From a virus, in the IMG/VR virus record IMGVR_UViG_3300027917_000024, positions 41,151-105,150 of that record: a stretch of DNA of 64,000 bases; one strand, 5' to 3'. Position 1 is the first letter of the stretch; each line of letters opens with the position of its first letter. The position numbers were made by a program, and so were the translations under genes. The notes under the pieces were generated by a model that saw nothing but the letters and a program-made list of their open reading frames with translations, was not told where the DNA came from and searched no databases. Positions 7,479-15,258 of this stretch are shown in pieces.

Positions 7479-8660
7479 ATGCGAACAGAACATATAGATC
7501 TCGGTGACACAAATCAGATCATTCTTTTCTCTGATATACATTTCCACGAGTACAAACCATTCTCTAAACCTACGACAGATGGGATTGGTTCTAGGTTTCA
7601 ATGGATCTTACATGCAATGGATCTTATTTTCGAGTATGCCGTAGCAGAGAAGATAAAACATTTATTCTTTCTCGGCGATCTCTACCATCAGCGTACCCTC
7701 ATATATAGTGTCGTATTTGACAGGGTAGCAGCTTGTATCGAGAGGGCCAAAGAATCTGGATTGGAAATACATGCTATATTAGGGAACCATGACTATGTAT
7801 ATAATAATGACAATTCTCCTTCTATCGTAAAGAGAATTCGAGGGTTGGATGTTATAGATTCTCCTACTTTGTATCTTTTAAGAGATAGGGACGAGAAGAT
7901 AGGATGTATGCCCTTCCGATTCAAACTTCCACAACTAAGAGAGGATCTGAAGGAGCTGCGTGAAGCTATAGAGGATTTGCCACCACACCAAATTGATGCT
8001 GACCATTTACTTTTAGGGCATTTTGAGATAGATGGTGCCGCAGTGAATGATGAATATGTTCTGAGTGAAGTAATTGATAAAAGCGAATTTGAAGGAACTC
8101 ACTTTAAGTTTATATTGTCTGGTCATATACACAAACGTCAGGCTCTCGCTACTAATAATGGTCAAGTGATTGAATATATTGGTACTCCTTTACAGCACAC
8201 TTTTACAAATGAAGGATCCCCATACGGTTTTGTTGTTTATGATTTTGAAGGAGAAGCCAAGTCAAAACACATCGAACTGAGTGATATGGCCGATTTTCCA
8301 GAGTTTGTTACCTTGGAATTTCGTTCACAAGACGATGTAAAGGCAGCTATTCGTGATAAGAAAAATAGGTTTAACATTGACTATTACAGACTAAGAACTT
8401 ATGCAGATGATCTCAAATTAGAGAGTATATTCAAAAGGCTTCCTAACTATACTTTTGAACCAATGGGGGTGGAGACTAGCCAGAACACCGAATCTGAGGA
8501 GGATGAAGGTGCGCTTAAATTCAACTTAAATATTGGTCATTATTTAAGATTATTTGCAGAGCAGGAAGCGGGTACACAAACATTGGATTGGCTTGATATT
8601 AATCTGCTTGTGGAATATCTAATGAAAGTAGCAACAAAAGGAAATATATGTCTAGAGTAA
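7479..8660 (+). CDS. sbcD: SbcD/Mre11-like nuclease subunit (T4 gp47-like)
   Basis: Protein of 393 aa. It is the metallophosphoesterase subunit of a double-strand-break resection complex. The metal-binding motifs are all present: D19-x-H21 (FSDIH), GD at 66-67, GNHD at 102-105, LGHFE, and GHIH near residue 215. The C-terminal part would cap the nuclease and contact the ATPase subunit. It starts one base after the recA stop and overlaps the sbcC gene by 13 bases, the usual pairing. The complex would trim DNA ends to give single strands for RecA. Confidence 0.93.
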   Translation: MRTEHIDLGDTNQIILFSDIHFHEYKPFSKPTTDGIGSRFQWILHAMDLIFEYAVAEKIKHLFFLGDLYHQRTLIYSVVFDRVAACIERAKESGLEIHAILGNHDYVYNNDNSPSIVKRIRGLDVIDSPTLYLLRDRDEKIGCMPFRFKLPQLREDLKELREAIEDLPPHQIDADHLLLGHFEIDGAAVNDEYVLSEVIDKSEFEGTHFKFILSGHIHKRQALATNNGQVIEYIGTPLQHTFTNEGSPYGFVVYDFEGEAKSKHIELSDMADFPEFVTLEFRSQDDVKAAIRDKKNRFNIDYYRLRTYADDLKLESIFKRLPNYTFEPMGVETSQNTESEEDEGALKFNLNIGHYLRLFAEQEAGTQTLDWLDINLLVEYLMKVATKGNICLE

Positions 8661-10663
8661 ATTTCAAGTTACTGACAATAAGTGGATTTTCATGTATTGA
8701 AAAAGAAGCTAGTATTCCACTCGACGGGGTTGGTCTCTGCTGCATTGAAGGCCGAGTATTAGATAAGGGATTTATAGATGCCTTCGAAACGGATCAAGTA
8801 TTTAGAAGTAATGGTGCTGGGAAGAGCTCAATTGTGGAGGCATTTTACTTCACACTTACTGGAGAGTTTTTCGATTCTGACACTACACTCGCTTCTGTTA
8901 TTAATCGTTTCTCAAAAGCACCGACCAAACTGTCTATTGAAGGAGATGTGGATGGTAAGAAATTTAAAGTTTTCCGGTCACTGGATAGTAAATCAAGGCG
9001 TCCTGGCAGTAAAGTAGCCCACCGTCTATTCTTTACTTTTGATGGTGAGAATATCCACGAGCAAACAAATTCCCTCCCACAAACACAGGAACGTATCAAT
9101 GAACTTCTCGGCATAACACCACTCTTACTACTCAATAGTAAGATCTTTGGCCAAGGCGATATAAGCAGTTTCACCAATGTCAATGACCGGCAGAAAAAAG
9201 TAATCATAGATAATCTTGTTGGAATAGGTACCTGCGATAAGTTCTGCAAAGCCTCAAAAGCACTACTATCAGAAGCATCCACAGAAATAGCAACACTAAA
9301 GATACAAATCATGAGTAAGAAAGAATCACAGCAACAAGCAGAGGATGAATTGATAGAGATACGCTTGAAAGAAACTACTTGGAAGAGAGAAAAGACAGCC
9401 AAATTAATAGAAATAGCAAGAAATATAGAAGAGCTTGAAAATGAAATACAGTTCCTTGAAGATTCAATTAACGAATGTAAGCTATCCAAATCGAAACTTG
9501 GTATTCCCGCAGATCAGCAAAATGAGATCAGGAAAAAATTAGAAGAAGTCAACCTTTTATTGTCTACTACTGAAGGAAGTTTGAAAGAAGAGCAGATAAA
9601 ATATAACCAGCTAGAGGCAAAATCAAGTTTTCAAATGGGACTCAAAAAGAGTGTGGAAGACAAGATGATAAAGCTCTCGGATCTCTACCAGAAGGAAGGA
9701 TCCAAGTGTCCTACCTGTTATCAAGAATTGACAGTCGATGGTTTGAAGACTGTGTATAATGAACTAGAGCAAGAACGGAATGATATTAAGAGTGCAGTGG
9801 AAGGATTTGCTGTTGAGATCGGGAAATCTACACAGGCCTGTAAGAAATGGGAAGCAACAAAAGAGGAAATAGATCGAGTAAGAAACAGCTTGAAGGGCCA
9901 GATGGGGGCACTAGAACATGTTGTAAAAAAGATAGAGAAAGCTGAATCTGATATAGCCCGTTTCGAAGAACTAATCAAAGCAAGTGGAAAGAGAAAAACA
10001 CTACTTAACAGTAATCTGCGAACTATAGAAAATGAACAATCCCCATATCTTACATTCCACAAGGGCAAGGAGACAAAGCTTGAAGACATGAAAAAGGAGA
10101 TTGAAGAGAAAGAAAAGGAGATAGAAAGACTAGAAAAGGATCAACAATACTTTAACTTCCTTGTCCGAGCTTTCGATAAGGGAGGTATACCACAACTGAT
10201 CTCTAATGATGTACTTAAGATTCTAAATAAGATTTTAGAGAAATATAAAAACAAGATCTTAGGTCGTAACTTCAATGCTGAATACCAAATGCGAGAAAAA
10301 AGAGGTACGGAAGAGATAAGCCTTAACCTTGAAAATCCAACAGGTGGTGAGGGATATTCAAGGCAATCAAAGGGGGAGAAAAGAAAGATCGATCTGTGTC
10401 AAATGTTCACTATATCAGACTTCGCAAAAATGCAGAACAAATGCAACTTAAATGTTATTTGGTTCGATGAGATATTTTCTGAACTTGATCCTCACAGCTG
10501 CGAATCAGTACTAGACATTATCAAAGATTATCCAGCCCAATCTAAATTTATCATCACACATAAGGACCTGTTTAAAGACGAATTTAAAAATCGAATCTAT
10601 GTTGAAAAAAATGGGAACTCATCGACTGTCAGAGTGAATTACGTTACGGGAGAGGCAGGATGA
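8648..10663 (+). CDS. sbcC: SbcC/Rad50-like ATPase subunit (T4 gp46-like)
   Basis: Protein of 671 aa. Walker A SNGAGKSS is at residues 54-61. Two long coiled-coil arms surround a zinc-hook motif CPTC at about 354-357, where two subunits join through one zinc. The C-terminal half has the ABC signature-like RQSKGEKRK and Walker B VIWFDEIFSELDP near 602-614. The length is typical of phage gp46, shorter than cellular Rad50. It controls access of the SbcD nuclease to DNA ends. The gene overlaps its partner at the start and the next gene by four bases (ATGA). Confidence 0.93.
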   Translation: MSRVNFKLLTISGFSCIEKEASIPLDGVGLCCIEGRVLDKGFIDAFETDQVFRSNGAGKSSIVEAFYFTLTGEFFDSDTTLASVINRFSKAPTKLSIEGDVDGKKFKVFRSLDSKSRRPGSKVAHRLFFTFDGENIHEQTNSLPQTQERINELLGITPLLLLNSKIFGQGDISSFTNVNDRQKKVIIDNLVGIGTCDKFCKASKALLSEASTEIATLKIQIMSKKESQQQAEDELIEIRLKETTWKREKTAKLIEIARNIEELENEIQFLEDSINECKLSKSKLGIPADQQNEIRKKLEEVNLLLSTTEGSLKEEQIKYNQLEAKSSFQMGLKKSVEDKMIKLSDLYQKEGSKCPTCYQELTVDGLKTVYNELEQERNDIKSAVEGFAVEIGKSTQACKKWEATKEEIDRVRNSLKGQMGALEHVVKKIEKAESDIARFEELIKASGKRKTLLNSNLRTIENEQSPYLTFHKGKETKLEDMKKEIEEKEKEIERLEKDQQYFNFLVRAFDKGGIPQLISNDVLKILNKILEKYKNKILGRNFNAEYQMREKRGTEEISLNLENPTGGEGYSRQSKGEKRKIDLCQMFTISDFAKMQNKCNLNVIWFDEIFSELDPHSCESVLDIIKDYPAQSKFIITHKDLFKDEFKNRIYVEKNGNSSTVRVNYVTGEAG

Positions 10664-11253
10664 TAAAACAGCTATTGCCAGAAATCGCTTTACCGAACTA
10701 TAATCTTAACTTTGAATTTGAAAAACGAGAACAGAACGAAAAGGTAAATTATGTAAATAGTTTTGGCGAGCTCTCTTTAAAAGACTACCGGATTACCATC
10801 ATGAAAATGGGAGGAGAGTTCGATAAGTACTTGTATGCAACTTTTGTTTGTTATTCTATAGCAAATGCCTACGATGTAAATCTCTCCAAGCACAAAGCCT
10901 ACGCATTAGGATTATTCACTTATCACATTCTAACGTATAACAGCTTCGTAAAATTATTCAAACAGTTTACAAAAAGGAGTGTATTTACTCCATTTAAAGT
11001 GGCAGTTCCATCTTTTAATTTAGAAGTTGAGCCTCATACAGAAGATGACGCACCACTAGGAATAATCAACGTCCCAAAGCAGCGTATACAAATTTATTCT
11101 GAGTGTGTACCAAAGCTCAAGAACGTAATACTTATACATGAATTATTTGAATGGGCAAACACGATGTATAACCTAAGTCTGAAACATATTGAAATACAAA
11201 GCTTATCTGAAGGACTGGTCTACGTCTTAAACAATAATAATTTTACAACATGA
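10660..11253 (+). CDS. Metallopeptidase-like protein with degenerate HExxH motif
   Basis: Protein of 197 aa. The C-terminal segment VILIHELFEW...SLSEGLVYVL matches a phage family related to ImmA/IrrE-type peptidases, where an HExxH helix and a later SLxEGL glutamate bind zinc. Here residues 160-165 read HELFEW, so the second zinc histidine is replaced by Trp, while the downstream Glu is kept. It may therefore have lost protease activity. The N-terminal 120 residues are not recognised. It is co-translated with SbcC (ATGA overlap). Confidence 0.55.
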   Translation: MIKQLLPEIALPNYNLNFEFEKREQNEKVNYVNSFGELSLKDYRITIMKMGGEFDKYLYATFVCYSIANAYDVNLSKHKAYALGLFTYHILTYNSFVKLFKQFTKRSVFTPFKVAVPSFNLEVEPHTEDDAPLGIINVPKQRIQIYSECVPKLKNVILIHELFEWANTMYNLSLKHIEIQSLSEGLVYVLNNNNFTT

Positions 11254-11254
11254 T

Positions 11255-11827
11255 ATGAAAATTGGATTCGACTTAGATGGATGTGTAATACAACTAATGC
11301 CAACAATGTTGGGCATACTGAAGAAAAAGTACGGCCTGTCTTACACAGAACAAGATGTTACATGTTGGAAGCTTGAGGACTGTTTAGGTATTACAGAACA
11401 GATGACAAGATCCATTGTTAACGAATCACTTGGTGCATGGAAAAGTTGGAAGCCATATGAGGGAGCTATCGAATTTATCAATGAATATCATAGGAGGTCA
11501 GGAGGAATAGTAACATTCATTACTGGGCGACAGCCCGAATTTCGAATAGCCACATATGAATGGTTGGATTGGTGGCTCCCTCATATCCCTTATGAACTAA
11601 TTCTGACAGGTAAAGCTAACAAAGGAGAATTAGCGAGACAACTTCGTATTCATATGTTTATAGAAGATTATTTCGACGGTGTCCTAGATCTTGCCAATAA
11701 TGGAATATTTGTACTTATGCCAGCCAGACCTTGGAACAGAGACGTAAATCTTTTCAATGTAATTACTTTTAATGAGTGGAAAGATATCATGTGTGTTCTA
11801 GATTTCTATGGGGGAAATAATGAGTAG
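11255..11827 (+). CDS. HAD-superfamily phosphatase, 5'(3')-deoxyribonucleotidase-like
   Basis: Protein of 190 aa. The N-terminus FDLDGCV is the HAD motif I (DxDG) that carries the phosphoryl-aspartate nucleophile. FITGRQPEF is motif II. The segment ELARQLRIHMFIEDYFDGVLDLAN is motif III/IV with the acidic pair that binds Mg. The layout fits 5'(3')-deoxyribonucleotidase-type enzymes, which remove phosphate from nucleoside monophosphates, and could adjust the nucleotide pool. The exact substrate cannot be read from sequence. It starts one base after the previous stop. Confidence 0.75.
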   Translation: MKIGFDLDGCVIQLMPTMLGILKKKYGLSYTEQDVTCWKLEDCLGITEQMTRSIVNESLGAWKSWKPYEGAIEFINEYHRRSGGIVTFITGRQPEFRIATYEWLDWWLPHIPYELILTGKANKGELARQLRIHMFIEDYFDGVLDLANNGIFVLMPARPWNRDVNLFNVITFNEWKDIMCVLDFYGGNNE

Positions 11828-12311
11828 AAAACCTTTCTCCTCCTACGACCATAAAACAAATGATCCAATAACAAAAAGGATAGCGGTTAGATTCTTAGAG
11901 CAAGGTGGGGAATTTGAACTCCAATGTCCATTAGATGATCAACCAGAACGATTTGGAGACTGGGACTTCTTTATCTTTTCTCAGGCATTAAATAGAAATA
12001 TGTTTGTAGAAGTTCAACGAAAACACGGATGGAAGGATTATGGTAAATGGCAGCACAACTTTCGGACTGTACATGTAGAAGAAAGAAAACATAAGAGTCG
12101 TGCAGAATTATTTATAATGTTTAACTATCACTGTAACACTCTTCTTATAGGAAGTATGAAAAAAATTATAGAAGCTAAAGTCATAAAAAAAGATTGCAGA
12201 CTTTCAGATGGGAGTATACTTGAAGATGATCACTTCTACGAACTGCCTCCAGAAAGTTTTGATTTCTATAAGTTGGATGGTTACGGAGTATGGAGGACTA
12301 CAAAACCGTGA
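11820..12311 (+). CDS. Hypothetical protein, possible nuclease fold
   Basis: Protein of about 163 aa from the ATG at 11820, which overlaps the previous stop region and follows a GGGGGA site; an ATG at 11808 is also in frame. The central part (DWDFFIFSQ, then FVEVQRKHGW, then FRTVHVEERKH and AELFIMFN) has the strand-acid-strand spacing seen in PD-(D/E)xK-type nucleases, but the signature is incomplete, so this is tentative. Its stop overlaps the start of the RuvC-like gene, which supports a DNA-processing role. Confidence 0.55.
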   Translation: MSRKPFSSYDHKTNDPITKRIAVRFLEQGGEFELQCPLDDQPERFGDWDFFIFSQALNRNMFVEVQRKHGWKDYGKWQHNFRTVHVEERKHKSRAELFIMFNYHCNTLLIGSMKKIIEAKVIKKDCRLSDGSILEDDHFYELPPESFDFYKLDGYGVWRTTKP

Positions 12312-12802
12312 GTGGACTTTATTATATAGGTGTAGATCCAGGTATGAGGGAAGCAGGAGTTGGTGTAATTGACTATGAAGGTAGATTTGTGAAGGGCGAA
12401 AGGCTTTCTAACTGGGCTCCTTATCAATTCAAGGAGCTTATTCTTCGTATAGTAGATGATAATACCAAGCTTATACATCTTGTTGCAATAGAAAAAGTAG
12501 GTGCAATGCCAAAACAAGGAATAGCTAGCACGTCTAAATTCATGAAAGCTACAGGTATTATGATCGGGGTACTGGTAGGATTAGAAATTCCATTTGTCGA
12601 GGTAGCTCCGCAAACATGGAGGAAGATATCACCAGTACTAGCATCGAAAAAGGGAGAAACACCAACTGAGAAGAAAAGAAAATCACTTGAGTATATACAA
12701 AATAGATACCCTGAAGCCAGACTAATCAAGCAGGTAGAACATAATGTAGCCGATGCATTATGTATAGCTGAGTGGCTTTACATCAATAGAGGCAAAGTAT
12801 GA
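12308..12802 (+). CDS. RuvC-like Holliday junction resolvase
   Basis: Protein of about 164 aa. The N-terminus YIGVDPGMREAG is the first catalytic strand of the RuvC fold, with the first acidic residue; IEKVGAMPKQG supplies the second; and HNVADALCIAEW the last pair. It would cut branched DNA left by recombination. I place the start at GTG 12308, which overlaps the previous stop as GTGA with GGAGG 11 bases upstream. An ATG at 12290 gives six more residues and cannot be excluded. Confidence 0.85.
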   Translation: MSGLYYIGVDPGMREAGVGVIDYEGRFVKGERLSNWAPYQFKELILRIVDDNTKLIHLVAIEKVGAMPKQGIASTSKFMKATGIMIGVLVGLEIPFVEVAPQTWRKISPVLASKKGETPTEKKRKSLEYIQNRYPEARLIKQVEHNVADALCIAEWLYINRGKV

Positions 12803-12981
12803 CACCTGATAAAGTAGAAAATGCTTTAGACCCAATCAAGAAAGAATGGGAAAAATTTGTACTTTCAGGCCAGAGTATAACCATTGGGTCTGGACAGAAC
12901 TGTATATGTATTCCTGCATGGGCTATTCAATTTCTAGCACAGGTGATGGAGTGGAAACCCTTCGATGACAGAGATTCCTAA
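12799..12981 (+). CDS. Small hypothetical protein
   Basis: Protein of 60 aa, not recognised. It overlaps the resolvase stop by four bases (ATGA) and the next gene by 17 bases, so it is almost certainly translated. The sequence is a mix of a charged N-terminal helix (KKEWEKFVLSG) and a hydrophobic C-terminal segment (IPAWAIQFLAQVMEW). It has one Cys pair (CICIP). Confidence 0.6.
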   Translation: MTPDKVENALDPIKKEWEKFVLSGQSITIGSGQNCICIPAWAIQFLAQVMEWKPFDDRDS

Positions 12982-13669
12982 GTCCGAGCTCCCTTCTCAC
13001 ATTACCGACCAGCACTTCTCCGACAAACAGGCCGCTACAGATGAGGAGTTCTGGGATAATCAAGCTACACTTCCTGGGTATCAGCCGGTAGTGGTAGATG
13101 ATGATAACCATACCAGTACAAGAATGCTTTATAACTATCTTTCAACCCAGATAAACTTTAGGGACAAGATCATTTTAGATGTGGGCTGTGGTGTAGGAAG
13201 AATACTGCCTATCTATATTGAGTTTGGTGCAAGAGAAATTCATGGTATTGACATCTCACATAGCATGTTAAAGATTGCCAGATTCAAGCATCCGCATCCT
13301 CATGTAATGTTATATAAGATGAACAGTAACAATATGTATGGATTCTCAGATAACTTCTTTGATCTTACTATGTGTATAACCACTTTAGCACATATAGGAA
13401 ACGATGATGACTTAAGCCAGACAGTGCATGAAATAGTACGGGTGACCAAACCAGATGGATATATAGTAGTAATCGAGCCCATGTCCTTCAATTTAGTTAT
13501 GAACTACCCGCACTCTAGGATGACTATGCGCCCAAGTCAGGGTTATCTACACTTATTCAAAGACGGAACAACAAATGTACATAGCAGCCGTGAATGTTTT
13601 GGTAGCCCTGATCACCAAGATGCGTGGCGAAATGTGATGATATTCAGAAAGAACACAGATGCTGCATGA
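12965..13669 (+). CDS. Class I SAM-dependent methyltransferase
   Basis: Protein of 234 aa. Motif I ILDVGCGVGR (about residues 69-78) and the acidic end of the next strand (EIHGIDISHSM) form the SAM-binding site. Later segments (FDLTMCITTLAHI and VTKPDGYIVVIEPM) match the UbiE-like methyltransferase core. The target is not readable: there is no DNA-recognition domain, so a small molecule, sugar or protein is more likely than DNA. It starts inside the previous gene and ends 11 bases into the HNH gene. The neighbouring GT9 gene suggests a shared glycan or nucleotide modification role, which is inference. Confidence 0.85.
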   Translation: MTEIPKSELPSHITDQHFSDKQAATDEEFWDNQATLPGYQPVVVDDDNHTSTRMLYNYLSTQINFRDKIILDVGCGVGRILPIYIEFGAREIHGIDISHSMLKIARFKHPHPHVMLYKMNSNNMYGFSDNFFDLTMCITTLAHIGNDDDLSQTVHEIVRVTKPDGYIVVIEPMSFNLVMNYPHSRMTMRPSQGYLHLFKDGTTNVHSSRECFGSPDHQDAWRNVMIFRKNTDAA

Positions 13670-14240
13670 ACCTAGGGGGCAACTAGGAAAGAAAGCGTTA
13701 CAAAAAAAAAGAGATAAGATACTAGTACGACAGAGAAAGTACAGAGAAGAAAATAAAGATAAGATACTAGTACGACAGAGAAAGTACTATGAAGAAAATA
13801 AAGATGAGATACTAGTACGACAGAGGAAGCGCTATGAAAGGAAGTATAAAACTAGCCCAGCATATAGACTCAATTGTAGTATGCGAAGTAATATGTACCA
13901 GTCTCTAAAAAAGGGAGGAGGTAAAAGAAACAACCACTGGGAAGATCTCGTGCCTTATACGCTTGAAGAATTACAACGACACCTAGAATCTAAATTTGAT
14001 TCCTATATGACTTGGGAAAATTATGGGAGTTACTGGCATGTGGATCATATAATTCCATTAGCTAGTTTTACTTTCGAATCTGCTGATGATCCTCAATTTC
14101 AATTAGCTTGGGCACTTTCTAATCTACAACCCCTAGAAAGTTCTGAAAATATAGGTAAGGGTGATAGATTTGATCATCCATCTAATAAAAAATTTAAACC
14201 TATTCCGAAGGTACTAATTAACAATGATCTACGAACCTAG
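13659..14240 (+). CDS. HNH endonuclease 1 (homing-type), captured 5' end of GT9 gene
   Basis: Protein of 193 aa. The N-terminus holds three 15-residue basic repeats (DKILVRQRKYREENK type), then an HNH domain with YWHVDHIIPLASF and LSNLQPLESSENIGKG, giving the metal-binding His and Asn residues. HNH proteins of this kind are usually mobile nucleases of phage genomes. The first seven residues MLHEPRG are nearly those of the next gene (MIYEPRG), and 13-bp direct repeats flank the gene. The paralog at 15258 is highly similar at the DNA level through the HNH domain. Confidence 0.85.
   Translation: MLHEPRGQLGKKALQKKRDKILVRQRKYREENKDKILVRQRKYYEENKDEILVRQRKRYERKYKTSPAYRLNCSMRSNMYQSLKKGGGKRNNHWEDLVPYTLEELQRHLESKFDSYMTWENYGSYWHVDHIIPLASFTFESADDPQFQLAWALSNLQPLESSENIGKGDRFDHPSNKKFKPIPKVLINNDLRT
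13668..13680 (+). repeat. 13-bp direct repeat, left copy
   Basis: GAACCTAGGGGGC at the 5' end of HNH gene 1, identical to 14233-14245 at the 5' end of the GT9 gene. The two copies frame the HNH insertion. Confidence 0.85.
13713..13847 (+). repeat. 45-bp tandem repeat (3 copies) in HNH gene 1
   Basis: The unit begins GATAAGATACTAGTACGAC and recurs at 13713, 13758 and 13803, exactly 45 bases apart. It encodes the 15-residue basic repeat of the HNH protein. The copies are almost identical, so the array has been homogenised recently. Confidence 0.9.
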
Positions 14241-15258
14241 GGGGCTGCATGGCAAAGACAAGAAGGTTATTATCCTCATGCTCGAAGGTGGTATTGGAGA
14301 TCATCTTCTAGCTACACCTCTTCTTCGTGGCCTCAGAAAAAAGTATCCCACCGATCAATGGTATCTCATAATGATTGCGATGTACCATGAAGTCTTTGGT
14401 TACGAGGATCCCAAAACTAAAGACGGCAATACTTTGATATGCATGAATCCGTATATCGATAAGCTCTATTCCATGCGACTACCCTCTCGCTTCTATATGG
14501 AATGGGCTCGAAATGCAGATGTAATATATCGGTTAAATCCATATATACTATCTCCGCAAAGACTAGGCTCTAACCACTTTGCTGAAACATGGTGTACTAT
14601 TCATGAAGTTAAAATGGACGCTCTTGTATTGGACTATTATATTACTGAGCATGAAGACTTAATGGCAAGAAGACTCTATGAAATGCTCGTAAATCCAGTT
14701 ATTGTAATCCAACCTTTCGGTGCATATGACCCTATCGACCACATCAAAGCCACCGAGAATAAAGACTGGTGCGATGACAGGTGGGAGTTTATTATTCAAC
14801 TTCTCTTGAACAGGGGCTACGATATTATTCAGGTGGGAAAGATAGGAGAGCGAGTATTTAATGGTGTTCTTTCTTTTGTAGGCCATGCAAACATAAGGGA
14901 GACGGCAGCTATTATGAAGTATGCCGAGTACTTCATCAGCATTGATTCTTTTGTAATGCATATGGCCAAAGCACTAAATAAAATTGGTATTGTATTGTGG
15001 GGAAGAACTAATCCCTTCAGAGTTGGTTATATGGAGAACTATAATATTTTCAAGCTGCATTCGTGTCCTGAGATCTTCTGTGGCCGACCAGAAGGAGCGC
15101 TCTTCGATATGGCCTTCGATCAGCCCTACTTTACCCCGTGGCAGTGTCCTCATAGAGACTGCATGAAGGCAATTACAGTAGCAGATGTAGCTAAAGGGAT
15201 AGGCTTTATGGAACAAAGACTACAGCTGGATCCTGTTACATATGAGAGGAAGATGTAA
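14224..15258 (+). CDS. Glycosyltransferase family 9 (heptosyltransferase-like)
   Basis: Protein of 344 aa with a GT-B fold. The N-terminus LEGGIGDHLLATPLLRGLR is the typical GxGDxLxxTP motif of ADP-heptose:LPS heptosyltransferases. The C-terminal half has IVIQPFGAYD, a nucleotide-binding loop, and IDSFVMHMAKALN and VLWGRTNP as in GT9. Cellular members add heptose to lipopolysaccharide core. Here it may decorate host LPS to block superinfection, or modify phage DNA or protein; the sequence does not decide. Its original start codon was probably ATG 13659, before the HNH gene inserted. The present start has only a weak ribosome site. Confidence 0.85.
   Translation: MIYEPRGLHGKDKKVIILMLEGGIGDHLLATPLLRGLRKKYPTDQWYLIMIAMYHEVFGYEDPKTKDGNTLICMNPYIDKLYSMRLPSRFYMEWARNADVIYRLNPYILSPQRLGSNHFAETWCTIHEVKMDALVLDYYITEHEDLMARRLYEMLVNPVIVIQPFGAYDPIDHIKATENKDWCDDRWEFIIQLLLNRGYDIIQVGKIGERVFNGVLSFVGHANIRETAAIMKYAEYFISIDSFVMHMAKALNKIGIVLWGRTNPFRVGYMENYNIFKLHSCPEIFCGRPEGALFDMAFDQPYFTPWQCPHRDCMKAITVADVAKGIGFMEQRLQLDPVTYERKM
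14233..14245 (+). repeat. 13-bp direct repeat, right copy
   Basis: Second copy of GAACCTAGGGGGC, at the 5' end of the glycosyltransferase gene. Joining the left copy to the bases after this one restores an uninterrupted reading frame beginning MLHEPRGLHGKDKK. Confidence 0.85.
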
